From: Mesorhizobium amorphae
GTDB lineage: Bacteria; Pseudomonadota; Alphaproteobacteria; Rhizobiales; Rhizobiaceae
Direction: 5' to 3'
DNA: 64,000 bases
Assembly: GCF_014843845.1 (NCBI RefSeq)
Contig: NZ_JHQS01000061.1
Span: 62,001-126,000 of the forward strand
Shown piece by piece: positions 26,000 to 34,577 of the stretch. Within the stretch, counting starts at the first letter, position 1. Every line of letters starts with the position of its first letter. The translations under genes and the position numbers were made by a program. Below the pieces are notes generated by a model. The model was not told where the DNA came from, did not search any database, and was given only the letters and a program-made list of their open reading frames with translations.

Positions 26000-26911
26000 T
26001 TACGCCGCCGGCTGCGCCTCGATGGTGCGCAGCGCCTGCATCTGGCGCTTGGCGGCGGCCTTGACCGCGTCCTGCACCTTCTCGAAGGCGCGCACCTCGA
26101 TCTGGCGCACGCGCTCGCGGCTGATGTCGAACTCGGCCGACAGCTCTTCCAGCGTCAGCGGCTCCTCGGCGAGGCGACGCGCCTCGAAGATGCGCCGCTC
26201 GCGCTCGTTGAGCACGGCAAGAGCGCCCGAAAGCATTGTGCGCCGGTTTTCCAGCTCGTCCTGCTCGATCAGCATCTCTTCCTGGCTTTCGTGGTCGTCG
26301 ACCAGCCAGTCCTGCCATTCGCCGGACTCACCTTCGCTCGCCCGGATGGGCGCGTTGAGCGAAGCGTCGCCCGACAGGCGGCGGTTCATCGACACCACTT
26401 CCGCCTCGGAGACATTGAGGCGGGTGGCGATCTCGGCGATCTGATCGGGCTTCAAGTCGCCATCATCGAGCGCCTGGATCTTGCCCTTCACCTTGCGCAG
26501 GTTGAAGAACAGGCGCTTCTGGTTGGCGGTGGTGCCCATCTTGACCAGGCTCCACGAGCGCAGGATGTATTCCTGGATCGAGGCCTTGATCCACCACATG
26601 GCATAGGTGGCGAGCCGGAAGCCGCGCTCCGGTTCGAATTTCTTGACGGCCTGCATCAGGCCGACATTGCCTTCCGAGATCACCTCGCCGATCGGCAGGC
26701 CGTAGCCGCGATAGCCCATGGCGATCTTGGCGACGAGCCTCAAATGGCTGGTGACGAGCTTGTGCGCAGCCGTGGTGTCCTCATGCTCGGCGTAGCGCTT
26801 GGCGAGCATGTACTCTTCCTGCGGCTGCAGCATCGGAAAGCGGCGGATTTCTTCCAGGTAGCGGCTGAGGCCGCCTTCGCCGGAAACGATACTGGGTAGT
26901 GACTGGGCCAT
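26000..26911 (-). CDS. rpoH: RNA polymerase sigma factor RpoH
   Basis: Heat-shock sigma-32 factor, 303 residues. It starts MAQSLPSIVSGEGGLSRYLEEIRRFPML. Region 2 contains GNVGLMQAVKKFEPERGFRLATYAMWWIKASIQEYILRSWSLVK. The RpoH-box region KRLFFNLRKVKG follows. The region 4 helix-turn-helix is LEELSAEFDISRERVRQIEVRAFEKVQ. The ATG at 26911 has GAGGGG upstream, so the longer frame to 26995 is not used. Rhizobia often have two rpoH genes; this one has the RpoH1-type context next to rluD. Confidence 0.95.
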   Translation of the reverse strand: MAQSLPSIVSGEGGLSRYLEEIRRFPMLQPQEEYMLAKRYAEHEDTTAAHKLVTSHLRLVAKIAMGYRGYGLPIGEVISEGNVGLMQAVKKFEPERGFRLATYAMWWIKASIQEYILRSWSLVKMGTTANQKRLFFNLRKVKGKIQALDDGDLKPDQIAEIATRLNVSEAEVVSMNRRLSGDASLNAPIRASEGESGEWQDWLVDDHESQEEMLIEQDELENRRTMLSGALAVLNERERRIFEARRLAEEPLTLEELSAEFDISRERVRQIEVRAFEKVQDAVKAAAKRQMQALRTIEAQPAA

Positions 26912-27122
26912 GGTAGCGCCCCTCTCTATTGGAGTGATGCCCCCGAAACGCGGCGGGCATGTGACGCGAGCACCAAAAAGGCTCGCTCGCGGCAACTGGT
27001 GTATATAGGAACAAAACCAGAAAAGACAGGCATTTGTTCAACACGAAACAGTGTGTCACGCCAAAGTGAACAACGCCAGTCAGGTTTATTGATGGTTGGT
27101 TTGAAGCGTCTTGATGATGGGT

Positions 27123-28178
27123 TCAGAGCTGGCGGAAACCGCCGACGAGTGCCTCCATGTCCCTCGGTATCGGCGCCTCGAACCTCATCGTTAGATGGGT
27201 GGCCGGATGGCGAAATTCAAGTAGGCGCGCGTGCAGTGCCTGTCGCGGAAATGCCTTGACTTCGCTTCGTAGCGGCTCGGGCAAACGGTTGGCTTTGGTG
27301 CGGAAGGCCTGGCCGTAATCGGGATCGCCAACCACGGGATGGCCGATATGGGCCATGTGGACGCGGATCTGGTGGGTGCGGCCGGTCTCCAGCCGGCACT
27401 CGACCAGGCTGGCCGTCGCAAACTCCTGCTGCTCTTCGCCGAAGCGCTCGACGACGGTGAAATGGGTGACGGCGTGGCGGGCATCGTCGCGGCCTTCCGG
27501 CACCACGGCGCGGCGCACGCGGTCGGCGGCGCGGCCGAGCGGCGCATCGACCTTGCCGGTCGGCCTCGACGGGATGCCCCAGACCAAAGCGAGATAGGCG
27601 CGCTGGAGGTCGCCGATCCGGCCATGGTCGGCAAAGGCCTCCGACAGCGCCTTGTGGGCACGGTCGTTCTTGGCGACGACCATGACGCCGCTGGTCTCCT
27701 TGTCCAGGCGGTGGACGATGCCCGGCCGCTTGACGCCGCCAATGCCGGACAGGCTGTCGCCGCAATGGTGGATCAGCGCGTTGACCAGCGTGCCGGTCCA
27801 GTTGCCGGCGCCGGGATGGACGACCAGCCCGGCCGGCTTGTCGATGACGATCAGCTCGGCGTCTTCGTAGAGGATGTCGAGAGCGATCGCCTCGCCTTGC
27901 GGCGTAGCCGGCTCCGGATCCGGCATGACGACCGACACCAGGTCGCCGGCGGCCAGCTTGCGCTTGGCCTCGTCGACAGGCTTGCCGCCGATCCTGACCG
28001 CGCCCTGCTTGATCAGCATCTGCACCCGGTTGCGCGACATATCCGGCCCGAGCATTCCGGCCAGCCACTGGTCGAGGCGCTGGCCGGCCGCCTCAGTGCC
28101 GGCCTCCAGCACGGTCGGCGCGGCGTCTATGAATTGGTCCTCTATCAATCCAGGGGCCTCTTCGTTATGAGCGCTCAT
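27123..28178 (-). CDS. rluD: RluD-family 23S rRNA pseudouridine synthase
   Basis: It converts uridines of 23S rRNA (helix 69 in RluD) to pseudouridine. The 351 residues carry an N-terminal S4 RNA-binding domain (QRLDQWLAGMLGPDMSRNRVQMLIKQGAVRIGG) and the catalytic motif GIVHRLDKETSGVMVVAKND with its Asp. LETGRTHQIRVHMAHIGHPVVGD follows. I start at the ATG at 28178; an upstream in-frame start at 28217 overlaps the divergent gene at 28205. Confidence 0.93.
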   Translation of the reverse strand: MSAHNEEAPGLIEDQFIDAAPTVLEAGTEAAGQRLDQWLAGMLGPDMSRNRVQMLIKQGAVRIGGKPVDEAKRKLAAGDLVSVVMPDPEPATPQGEAIALDILYEDAELIVIDKPAGLVVHPGAGNWTGTLVNALIHHCGDSLSGIGGVKRPGIVHRLDKETSGVMVVAKNDRAHKALSEAFADHGRIGDLQRAYLALVWGIPSRPTGKVDAPLGRAADRVRRAVVPEGRDDARHAVTHFTVVERFGEEQQEFATASLVECRLETGRTHQIRVHMAHIGHPVVGDPDYGQAFRTKANRLPEPLRSEVKAFPRQALHARLLEFRHPATHLTMRFEAPIPRDMEALVGGFRQL

Positions 28179-28204
28179 CGAAAGAAAGTTCCGGAATTTT
28201 TGCC

Positions 28205-28588
28205 ATGGCCAGGCCAATTGCCGACGAAGACCAAGAAAAGCCGCTCGACCCGGAAGTCGAAGGCGTGCGGAAGAAACTCTTGCGCTTCATGGCCATCAAT
28301 CTCGGCCTGTTGTTGCTCGCCCTTATGGTGGTGATCGGAGCGCTTGTCTACAAAGCCCGCAAGACGCCACCCGCCAGCCCGCCGCTGGCCAGCGACATCC
28401 AGGTGCCGGCCGGCGAGCCGGTCGGCGGCGACATCGTGCTGCCCGTCGGCGCCAAGGTGGTCAGCCAGTCGCTGTCCGGCAACCGCATCTCGATCGATGC
28501 CGAGCTTGCCGACGGCAGCCGCACTATCTTTGTTTATGACATCGCCGAGCGCCGCATCATTGGCCGCTTTGCGATCCGCAGCAAATGA
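28205..28588 (+). CDS. DUF6476-type small membrane protein
   Basis: A 127-residue protein with a charged N-terminus (MARPIADEDQEKPLDPEVEGVRKK), one membrane helix (FMAINLGLLLLALMVVIGALVYKA) and a small periplasmic beta domain ending DGSRTIFVYDIAERRIIGRFAI. It is found divergent from rluD in related genomes; the DUF number is from memory. The stop overlaps the next start (ATGA), so the two genes are translationally coupled. Confidence 0.8.
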   Translation: MARPIADEDQEKPLDPEVEGVRKKLLRFMAINLGLLLLALMVVIGALVYKARKTPPASPPLASDIQVPAGEPVGGDIVLPVGAKVVSQSLSGNRISIDAELADGSRTIFVYDIAERRIIGRFAIRSK

Positions 28589-28992
28589 CCGGGTTCGCCG
28601 AACATCGCCGGGTGGCGACCGTCGCGCTGGTGGTCAAGAGCTACGACGAGGCGATCGACTGGTATGTCGAGCGGCTGGGCTTTGTCCTGACCGAGGATGT
28701 CGATCTCGGCGGTGGCAAGCGCTGGGTCACGGTGACGCCACCTGACGGCCATGGCGCGCGGCTGCTGCTGGCCGAAGCGTCCGACGAGGCGCAGGCAAGC
28801 CGCATCGGCAACCAGACCGGCGGCCGCGTCTTTCTGTTCCTCGAAACCTCCGACTTTGCCAGGGATTATCAGGCGATGCTGGAAAAGGGCGTCGAATTCC
28901 GCGAAACGCCGCGCCATGAGCCCTACGGCACGGTGGCGGTGTTCGCCGATCTCTACGGAAATCTATGGGACCTGATCGAGCCGAAACGCTAG
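28585..28992 (+). CDS. VOC (glyoxalase-like) family protein
   Basis: A 135-residue vicinal-oxygen-chelate protein. It starts MTGFAEHRRVATVALVVKSYDEAIDWYVERLGFVLTEDVDLG and ends RHEPYGTVAVFADLYGNLWDLIEPKR. The His/Glu metal positions are plausible (VVKSYD..., ADLYGNLWDLIE). It overlaps the upstream membrane-protein gene by four bases. The substrate is unknown. Confidence 0.9.
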   Translation: MTGFAEHRRVATVALVVKSYDEAIDWYVERLGFVLTEDVDLGGGKRWVTVTPPDGHGARLLLAEASDEAQASRIGNQTGGRVFLFLETSDFARDYQAMLEKGVEFRETPRHEPYGTVAVFADLYGNLWDLIEPKR

Positions 28993-29082
28993 ACCTGCAA
29001 CAGTCATTTTGCGGCTTTCACCAAACCTCGGAAGCCCAGTTGCTTTTTCCCAACCGTCAGCCTATATCGCCGGTTCTTGAAC

Positions 29083-29157
29083 GCGCCCATCGTCTAGCGG
29101 TCAGGACACCGCCCTCTCACGGCGGGAACAGGGGTTCGATTCCCCTTGGGCGTACCA
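29083..29157 (+). tRNA. tRNA-Glu (anticodon CTC)
   Basis: The cloverleaf is readable. The acceptor arms are GCGCCCA and TGGGCGT with a G1-U72 wobble. The anticodon arm is CCGCC-CTCTCAC-GGCGG with anticodon CTC, the T arm is AGGGG-TTCGATT-CCCCT, and CCA is encoded. Its 3' 48 bases form the left attachment site of the element that follows. The gene is intact because the element supplies no part of it. Confidence 0.97.
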
Positions 29158-29158
29158 A
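29110..29158 (+). repeat. attL: 49-bp direct repeat in tRNA-Glu
   Basis: From the anticodon stem of tRNA-Glu to one base after CCA, this 49-base segment is repeated without mismatch at 51331-51379. The sequences diverge at both edges (left flank ACAC versus CTTA, right flank TGAT versus GTCT), which defines the crossover core. Confidence 0.95.
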
Positions 29159-29403
29159 TGATTTCAATAGCTTAATCGTTAAGCGTCCAAATTCGTCAAA
29201 TAACGGTCGAATAAGGCTTCTGAGCAACATCGTCGGTCGCCGTTCCATCCCTGCCCCTTGCGGCGAATCAGACGGAGCGAGCGCGAAAGCTGGCGGAGGA
29301 TTTTATGCACGGGCCTGCCGGAGGAAGGGGTAAATGGGCATCGCCGAATGTCCCGCACCGGGGGTGGCGGTGTGTGAATATTGAAGACCTCGGCGAAACT
29401 CAA

Positions 29404-29841
29404 ATGACCTGCGAGATGTGCGAGTCGCAGGCAATCCGGTTCGTTCACTATATGGAAAACGACCGCTACAACGGCCCGTTGGCATGCGGCGCAGTTTGCG
29501 CTGGTCATATGGAATCGGATCTGGCTAGAGCCGAAGCCCGCGACAAGAAAATGCGGAGCAGTTCATCCAGGCGCCGGCGTTTCCCAAATCGCGCAGGGTG
29601 GAAAATCAACGCGAAAGGCAATCACGTTCTGAGGGCCAACGGCTATCGGATAACGGTTTTCAGAAAGCGCATCTTCTGGGGTGCCGTAGTTTCTCGGCCG
29701 CCTGTTGATACGCCCTATTTCACGCGTGAGAAATTCTCGACTGTCGAAGCCGCCAAGATGGCGGCATTCGATACCATGAGTTTCATGGAGGAACACGTTC
29801 CGAAGCTCAATCCTTTCCGCTCTCTCATCCAGCCCTTTTGA
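29404..29841 (+). CDS. Small zinc-ribbon-like hypothetical protein
   Basis: The 145-residue protein starts MTCEMCESQAIRFVHYMEN. It has two Cys pairs, CEMC (3-6) and CGAVC further on, which could bind a metal, then a basic stretch (KKMRSSSSRRRRFPNR) and a C-terminal alpha/beta part. It is the first gene inside the element. The frame extends upstream to 29305, but only the ATG at 29404 makes a sensible start. No function is assigned. Confidence 0.75.
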   Translation: MTCEMCESQAIRFVHYMENDRYNGPLACGAVCAGHMESDLARAEARDKKMRSSSSRRRRFPNRAGWKINAKGNHVLRANGYRITVFRKRIFWGAVVSRPPVDTPYFTREKFSTVEAAKMAAFDTMSFMEEHVPKLNPFRSLIQPF

Positions 29842-30051
29842 GGCTGCATCGCTTACGACTGCCGTCTCTCGTCTCGCCTACGCGGCGCAGGCTGGTGGAG
29901 GGTCTGCCGCCCCACTGTTCCGCCATTGTTTTCAGTGACATCCTTGGAGTAGGCCAGCATCGGGCGATTGTATGTTTCGCGCACTCAATTGCTAAAAGGG
30001 GTGGCCGTGTTAGGTTCTGGTTGACTGTTCCAGAAACCTTAAGGAGGGGAA

Positions 30052-30162
30052 ATGACCGAAAAGAAGGACGATCCGCCGCCACCGAAAGACGATCCGCCGC
30101 CGCCGCCGCCAGAGCAGACAGCGGTCAAGAATGGCGACCAAGGCAAATACGAGAAGCGTTAG
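30052..30162 (+). CDS. Proline-rich micropeptide
   Basis: A 36-residue frame behind a near-perfect ribosome site (AAGGAGGGGAA). It encodes MTEKKDDPPPPKDDPPPPPP and a polar tail ending GDQGKYEKR. Charged KDD blocks alternate with proline runs, so it is unstructured. The strong ribosome site supports translation. Its stop overlaps the end of the convergent membrane-protein gene. Confidence 0.6.
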   Translation: MTEKKDDPPPPKDDPPPPPPEQTAVKNGDQGKYEKR

Positions 30163-30695
30163 GGCGCCTGCCACCCTACCAGCATAATCATCGCGGCGAC
30201 CGCGAACGCCGCGATGCCAAGTTTTTTTGCAATATTGAGATCACTTGAATTTCGCGAGTTGACCTTGCTGTTCATGTCTTGAGCGGTCTGAGCGTAATCA
30301 AAATACGCGGACAGCGCCGCCTGTTCCGTGATGTCGTCGCGCATAGCCCATTGCCAGAATTTGCCCGTCCTGCCCGGCAAAGAAATCTCGATAGGACGCA
30401 TCGCCTTCAAGCAGTAGATGCAGGCGGCGAAAAGGCAGAGTAGCATCGAACCAAGCGCGACAATGGGGTATATTTCATGCCCCAAAACCTGCTTTGCTAG
30501 TCCAGCTGCAAGGCCAGAAGAGACTGCTATTCCCAGCGTCATATAGATTCGAAACAGTTCTATTGCCTGTCGGTCAGTGGCAAGGAGCAACGTCAGCCAT
30601 GCTGCGTCTCTTCCCCGAGCGTCATCCAACATCGCCTTGGTATCGATCTTCGCCTTAGGCGTGGATTCTGGCGGCAGCTTAGTGAGTGCTTCCAT
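30159..30695 (-). CDS. Membrane protein of the element, unknown function
   Basis: A 178-residue protein with a polar N-terminus and three hydrophobic segments: MTLGIAVSSGLAAGLAKQVLG, YPIVALGSMLLCLFAACIYCL and the C-terminal IAAFAVAAMIMLVGWQ. A cytosolic stretch AMRDDITEQAALSAYFDYAQTAQDMN lies between the second and third. It resembles small SLATT-like or effector-type membrane proteins in topology only. The ATG at 30695 fits. Confidence 0.7.
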   Translation of the reverse strand: MEALTKLPPESTPKAKIDTKAMLDDARGRDAAWLTLLLATDRQAIELFRIYMTLGIAVSSGLAAGLAKQVLGHEIYPIVALGSMLLCLFAACIYCLKAMRPIEISLPGRTGKFWQWAMRDDITEQAALSAYFDYAQTAQDMNSKVNSRNSSDLNIAKKLGIAAFAVAAMIMLVGWQAP

Positions 30696-30830
30696 GGCTT
30701 CTTCTCTGCCTTCTCATTTTCCGTTGGGTTGCGTCAAATATATGATCGCCCTGCATCGGGAACCTCCGTCATTCGACCGCTTGCGATCCGCTCTGTGAAA
30801 GCACATCCTTCCAACAAAGGGGAGAGGCTC

Positions 30831-31367
30831 ATGGCGAACGACGGAGAGAAGGAGCCGCACCTTCGGCTTGCGGTCGAAAATGACAGGAGGGCGGTCAACA
30901 AGGCTCGGGCACGGTACGAATTTGACGGGCCGCTCAGGCAGCTAGCCGCGAACATCATGCGCGTGTCGCGAGGTGCTGGCGAACCTTACACGGTCATCCA
31001 GCAATGCATTGACGTGGTAAAGGGCGCCCAGGCGGTTCATGACAAATGTGGCGAATGGCCGGATCAGGACGATGTCAAAGACGTGCTCGATTTCCACGAC
31101 CCGCGACTTCGCGACCATGGCCTACCTTATGACGAGAGGGCGGACGCAATAGAGGATATCGTTGAGGGCGCGCTTCGATTAGCAGCCGGCCGCTTGTTGA
31201 GACAAACTCTCCAAGAGGGCCATGGAGAGAAAGATCTGCTGGAGGGGGTGCGGCGGCTGGAGCACCACCGGGCAGAGATGCGAGCCAAGTGGGAATCTGA
31301 GAGAAAAGCCGCAGCGAAAAAGCCGAACGGCCGTCCCAAGAAGCTAATTCGCAATCCCAAACTGTGA
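30831..31367 (+). CDS. Charged hypothetical protein of the element
   Basis: A 178-residue soluble helical protein starting MANDGEKEPHLRLAVENDRRAVNKARARYEFDGPLRQLAANIMRVSRGAG, with a very basic tail (KAAAKKPNGRPKKLIRNPKL). GGGGAGAGGCTC precedes the ATG at 30831. The tail suggests nucleic-acid binding; this is inference. No family is recognised. Confidence 0.75.
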   Translation: MANDGEKEPHLRLAVENDRRAVNKARARYEFDGPLRQLAANIMRVSRGAGEPYTVIQQCIDVVKGAQAVHDKCGEWPDQDDVKDVLDFHDPRLRDHGLPYDERADAIEDIVEGALRLAAGRLLRQTLQEGHGEKDLLEGVRRLEHHRAEMRAKWESERKAAAKKPNGRPKKLIRNPKL

Positions 31368-31456
31368 TCCGTCGCTCGGCCTTCTGGTAGTAGCAGGGCA
31401 ATAAGAAGCCCGCCACCAGCGGCAGCGGGCTAGATCGGGTCGAAATAGGACCGAGG

Positions 31457-32137
31457 TCAGTCGACCGCTCGTAGCGAATTCAGGAGTGCCTTCACCTGAT
31501 AAGGCTCGAGTTCGGCAAACCTGCCTCCTGTCGCCTTGAGTAAGTACTTTGCCCGAGCCCGGTTGGCCGCTGGCGACGTACAGCGGTGGGCAACGAGCGT
31601 ATCGAGAGCGCGGCGCACGGCGTTGCTGGTCGCGTCATAGGCACGGTGCGCCTTGCCCCACCCGAAGGCGTTGCGCTTGCTCTTCTCAGCCTTGAGCATG
31701 GTCACAAGCGTAGCGATGTCGGTTTCCTCGCCCCGGTTGAAAACTTCCACAGCTTGGTCCGCCAAATCGGGAGATATCGCCCGCAATTCATGGAGGCCCC
31801 GCCGCTTTGCCTCGTACCGCGCCGAAATCTCTTTCGCACAATCGGCCGCGTAGTGGTCCAGATCAAAGCGGATATAGAACGATTGGGCGCCTCCGATCGA
31901 GAGCGGCACTAGCAATTCCTTTTCCGGGTGCGCATTGAAATAGGCCTGCTCCATGTCGCCATCGACAATCAGCGCCTTGTCGAACGCGATCTCTGCGACG
32001 CGGTGAGCCTTGATGAGCGCCTTCACTTCGGCCGTGTCGTCAAATCTGGCATGCGCCTTCGGCGTTGCTGCGGCGATCCCGGCGGCGGCGACCGTTGTAG
32101 CCGCGAGAAGGGCGCGGCGGTTGACGTGTTGATTCAT
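31457..32137 (-). CDS. Tat-signal hypothetical protein
   Basis: The 226-residue protein begins MNQHVNRRALLAATTVAAAGIAAATPKAHA, a twin-arginine-type signal with an AHA cleavage site, so the mature protein is probably periplasmic. The rest is helical and charged, with no recognised domain. CAGGAGAG precedes the ATG at 32137. The same frame is open further up to an ATG near 32292 with its own ribosome site (GGGAG), encoding MPNTPVRAAAEGMSNNP. That could be a separate decayed start. Confidence 0.7.
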   Translation of the reverse strand: MNQHVNRRALLAATTVAAAGIAAATPKAHARFDDTAEVKALIKAHRVAEIAFDKALIVDGDMEQAYFNAHPEKELLVPLSIGGAQSFYIRFDLDHYAADCAKEISARYEAKRRGLHELRAISPDLADQAVEVFNRGEETDIATLVTMLKAEKSKRNAFGWGKAHRAYDATSNAVRRALDTLVAHRCTSPAANRARAKYLLKATGGRFAELEPYQVKALLNSLRAVD

Positions 32138-32330
32138 GAAACTCTCCTGTGCTTCGTTTGGCGTTGCGGGCTCGCTTTCCGCACACACATGCCAGGGCAT
32201 CTGCATCTTACGAAAGAAGGCCAAGCGATGTGGATTGCGGGGATTGTTGGACATGCCTTCGGCGGCTGCCCGAACTGGTGTGTTCGGCATTGTATGTCTC
32301 CCAAGAGTTAGAGGGTCAGTGAGGGCGCTC

Positions 32331-32657
32331 CTACTCGCCCCATGCGTAAGACGACTTGGCGAACGCCATGCCGCGAGCCTCCATTTCGGCTTCGGCATCG
32401 CTGATGCGACGCACATGCCCGAGGTAGACCGACAGAGCCCACGGCAGGCGCTTTTCGCAGACGTCGACATAGGTCGCGCCATGCAGGCGGATCGCCGGCG
32501 TCAGCATCTCGTCGCGCTCGGCGATGACGCGCTGATACTGATTCACGAAGCTGATCGCCGCGCCCACTTCCTGGCTGGAAATGCGCCACGCGTCCGAGAT
32601 GCGGGCATCGAAAGCACCGATAGCGGGAGTCAGGTCCAAGGAAAGCAGAGCGGTCAT
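32331..32657 (-). CDS. Hypothetical protein next to XRE repressor
   Basis: A 108-residue soluble protein starting MTALLSLDLTPAIGAFDARISDAWRISS and ending SDAEAEMEARGMAFAKSSYAWGE. It is divergent from the XRE regulator at 32764 across the operator region, so it is the probable repressed target. No family is recognised. Confidence 0.7.
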   Translation of the reverse strand: MTALLSLDLTPAIGAFDARISDAWRISSQEVGAAISFVNQYQRVIAERDEMLTPAIRLHGATYVDVCEKRLPWALSVYLGHVRRISDAEAEMEARGMAFAKSSYAWGE

Positions 32658-32696
32658 TTCGGATACTTCCGATCGACAACGTTTACCGTTAACATG

Positions 32697-32761
32697 AACG
32701 ATAATCGTTGCTTCTGGATAAGTCAAACGAAATTCGTTATGGTGCCCCAAATTCGTTGGGG
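32697..32761. promoter_or_regulatory. Paired palindromic operators of the XRE repressor
   Basis: Two 13-base perfect palindromes, AACGATAATCGTT (32697-32709) and AACGAAATTCGTT (32726-32738), have centres 29 bases apart. A third, CCCCAA-ATTCG-TTGGGG (32745-32761), contains the same ATTCGTT half-site next to the XRE start. This fits a lambda-like switch controlling both divergent genes. Confidence 0.75.
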
Positions 32762-32763
32762 AA

Positions 32764-32997
32764 ATGACTATGACACCGGATCAATGTCGAGCGGCGCGCG
32801 GTCTCGCCAATATCTCTCAGGAGGAACTCGCCAAAGCGGCGAGGGTTGGCCTTTCTACTGTCCGGAATTTCGAGGCAGGGCGCTCGGTTCCAGTCGCAAA
32901 CAACCTGGCCGCTTTGGTCAAGGCGATTGAGGACTCCGGAGTTATGCTCATTCCCGAGAACGGCGGCGGCGCCGGGGTGAGGCTGCGGAAGCCGTGA
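32764..32997 (+). CDS. XRE-family repressor-like protein
   Basis: A 77-residue helix-turn-helix protein. The segment PDQCRAARGLANISQEELAKAARVGLSTVRNFEAGRSVPVANNLAALVKAIEDSGV is the canonical HTH_3/XRE fold. It has no protease or dimerisation domain, unlike CI. It starts at the ATG at 32764 (or 32770) directly beside the palindromic operators. It is the likely repressor for this part of the element. Confidence 0.92.
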   Translation: MTMTPDQCRAARGLANISQEELAKAARVGLSTVRNFEAGRSVPVANNLAALVKAIEDSGVMLIPENGGGAGVRLRKP

Positions 32998-33001
32998 GAT
33001 G

Positions 33002-33028
33002 GCCCGCTGCCGCTGGTGGCGGGCTTTT
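33002..33028 (+). terminator. Terminator after XRE gene
   Basis: GCCCGC and GCGGGC form a short GC stem with an 11-base loop, followed by TTTTC. It lies just after the XRE stop. Confidence 0.65.
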
Positions 33029-33136
33029 CATTTGGCGGTGGGGACTAGCGGGATTAGCGGGCAAAATGCCGTCGCTTTCGAGTGTCAGCAGATGTGGTAA
33101 GGTTGATTGTCGGCGAGTAGCAGAGGTCCAGCAACA

Positions 33137-33847
33137 ATGACTTTGAGACGAACCAGAGCTTACGGCACATCCGGCTTGGTTCTAGCGGTTTGCATTGTAT
33201 TTGCTTGGCAGAACGCCGCTGCCGCTCAAAATTGCGACGCAGCCGCGACGCCTGGCGTCAATTGGCAGGACTGTGACAAAAAGCTTCTCATCCTAAAAGG
33301 ACAGGACCTGAGCGGGGCGAACCTGATCGGTGTTGATTTCACTTCGACCGACCTCAGGAACAGCAATCTCCTTGCGGCAAATTTTGAGAAGGCAACGCTT
33401 GTGCGTGCTTCCCTGGCCGACTCGACCGCCAAAGGCGCCCGGTTCGACAAAATCGAGGCCTACAGGACCGACTTCAGCCATATGGACGCGCAGGGCGCTG
33501 TGTTTACGAGCGCGGAAGTGCAGCGCTCGAATTTCCAGGACGCCAATCTGACCAATGTTGATTTCACAAAGGCGGAATTGGGGCGAGCGCAGTTCCATGA
33601 CGCCGATATCAGCGGCAGCCGCTTTTCGTTTGCCAATCTCGCGCGGGCGGACTTCCGAGGAGCGACGTTCACCGCGCCGATAGACTTTGACCGCGCTTTT
33701 TTCTTTCTGACCCGTATCGAGGGCCTCGATCTTTCCAATTCGGCGGGTCTATCCCAGTGGCAGCTCAACATGGCTTGCGGAGACGCCCGGACCGAGTTGC
33801 CTTCTGGCTTGACGAGGCCTGAAGATTGGCCCTGTAGCGAGCCATAG
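33137..33847 (+). CDS. Secreted pentapeptide-repeat protein
   Basis: A 236-residue protein with a Sec signal (TSGLVLAVCIVFAWQNAAAAQ) and a short Cys-containing linker. A run of about 20 pentapeptide A(D/N)LXX-like repeats follows, for example LSGANLIGVDFTSTDLRNSNLL. These fold into a right-handed quadrilateral beta helix. Other pentapeptide proteins mimic DNA or act as envelope factors; this one is exported. The start is the ATG at 33137, not the TTG at 33107. Confidence 0.85.
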   Translation: MTLRRTRAYGTSGLVLAVCIVFAWQNAAAAQNCDAAATPGVNWQDCDKKLLILKGQDLSGANLIGVDFTSTDLRNSNLLAANFEKATLVRASLADSTAKGARFDKIEAYRTDFSHMDAQGAVFTSAEVQRSNFQDANLTNVDFTKAELGRAQFHDADISGSRFSFANLARADFRGATFTAPIDFDRAFFFLTRIEGLDLSNSAGLSQWQLNMACGDARTELPSGLTRPEDWPCSEP

Positions 33848-34173
33848 GCTCGGCGCCGTGTCGCTGCCGCACTTGGTCGCCGATCTCCTCGGGCTTCCGC
33901 GATCACACCATAGGCTAACGCGACCCGCAGTTCACAATACAAACACAAGCGGTCGATTCCTTAGGGATGTAGCCGCTCCCATCAGAGGTCCGTCGCGTGG
34001 GGGCACGCGGCGGACTGCTGGTGGCAAGCCCCGCCTTGACCGCTGGGCCGCTAATAGCCCCACCAAGAGCGCGTTTCTGCTCGCCGCTCTCCTACAGCGG
34101 CAATGCGCCACGCGCGTCCTGGCGGGCGTCTGCGAAGCTTGCGTTTTCATTCGCTGCGGGGAACTGTCGGGGT
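33848..34173. other. Intergenic region without recognised gene
   Basis: I find no convincing gene in these 326 bases. Short frames on both strands have poor composition and no ribosome site. No clear repeat or terminator was found. Confidence 0.5.
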
Positions 34174-34464
34174 ATGACACGCCGGTCTATTGCCGAAGAG
34201 CTTGAAAACGCCGCCGACCGCATCGCGGACATGTCGCGCGCGGATCTTCAGATCATCCTCCGTCGCGCGGCATTGATGCTCCGGAACGTCGCTGGCGTGC
34301 CGCTGGACCCGATGGTTGCAGACGCGCTGGACTCTATAGCTGCCGAGATGAACATCGGCCGGTCCGACCTCATTCAGATCGTGCTGCGCGAGTGGCTGGA
34401 GACCAACGCCTATTTGCCGGTGCGAAGGATCGACGAGGAGAGCGAAACCGACGGAAGCGCGTAA
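34174..34464 (+). CDS. RHH-like small regulatory protein
   Basis: A 96-residue protein starting MTRRSIAEELENAADRIADMSRADLQIILRRAALML. Its C-terminal half, PMVADALDSIAAEMNIGRSDLIQIVLREWLETN, looks like a ribbon-helix-helix or helical DNA-binding segment. GTCGGGGT is a weak ribosome site. The regulatory role is inference. Confidence 0.65.
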   Translation: MTRRSIAEELENAADRIADMSRADLQIILRRAALMLRNVAGVPLDPMVADALDSIAAEMNIGRSDLIQIVLREWLETNAYLPVRRIDEESETDGSA

Positions 34465-34577
34465 GGCCAACCTGGCGGCGTCGTCCGCCAGTCTGGAATA
34501 CGAACCAGACTGCGTGTCGAAAAGCTGGCGAAGTGGCCGCCGCCCAAGGAAAAATCCAAAGGCGGCGGAGAAATAGC

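Noticed and set aside
29170..29184. GCTTAATCGTTAAGC palindrome after tRNA-Glu as terminator
   Set aside because: There is no T tract, and it is short, so a terminator call is not supported.
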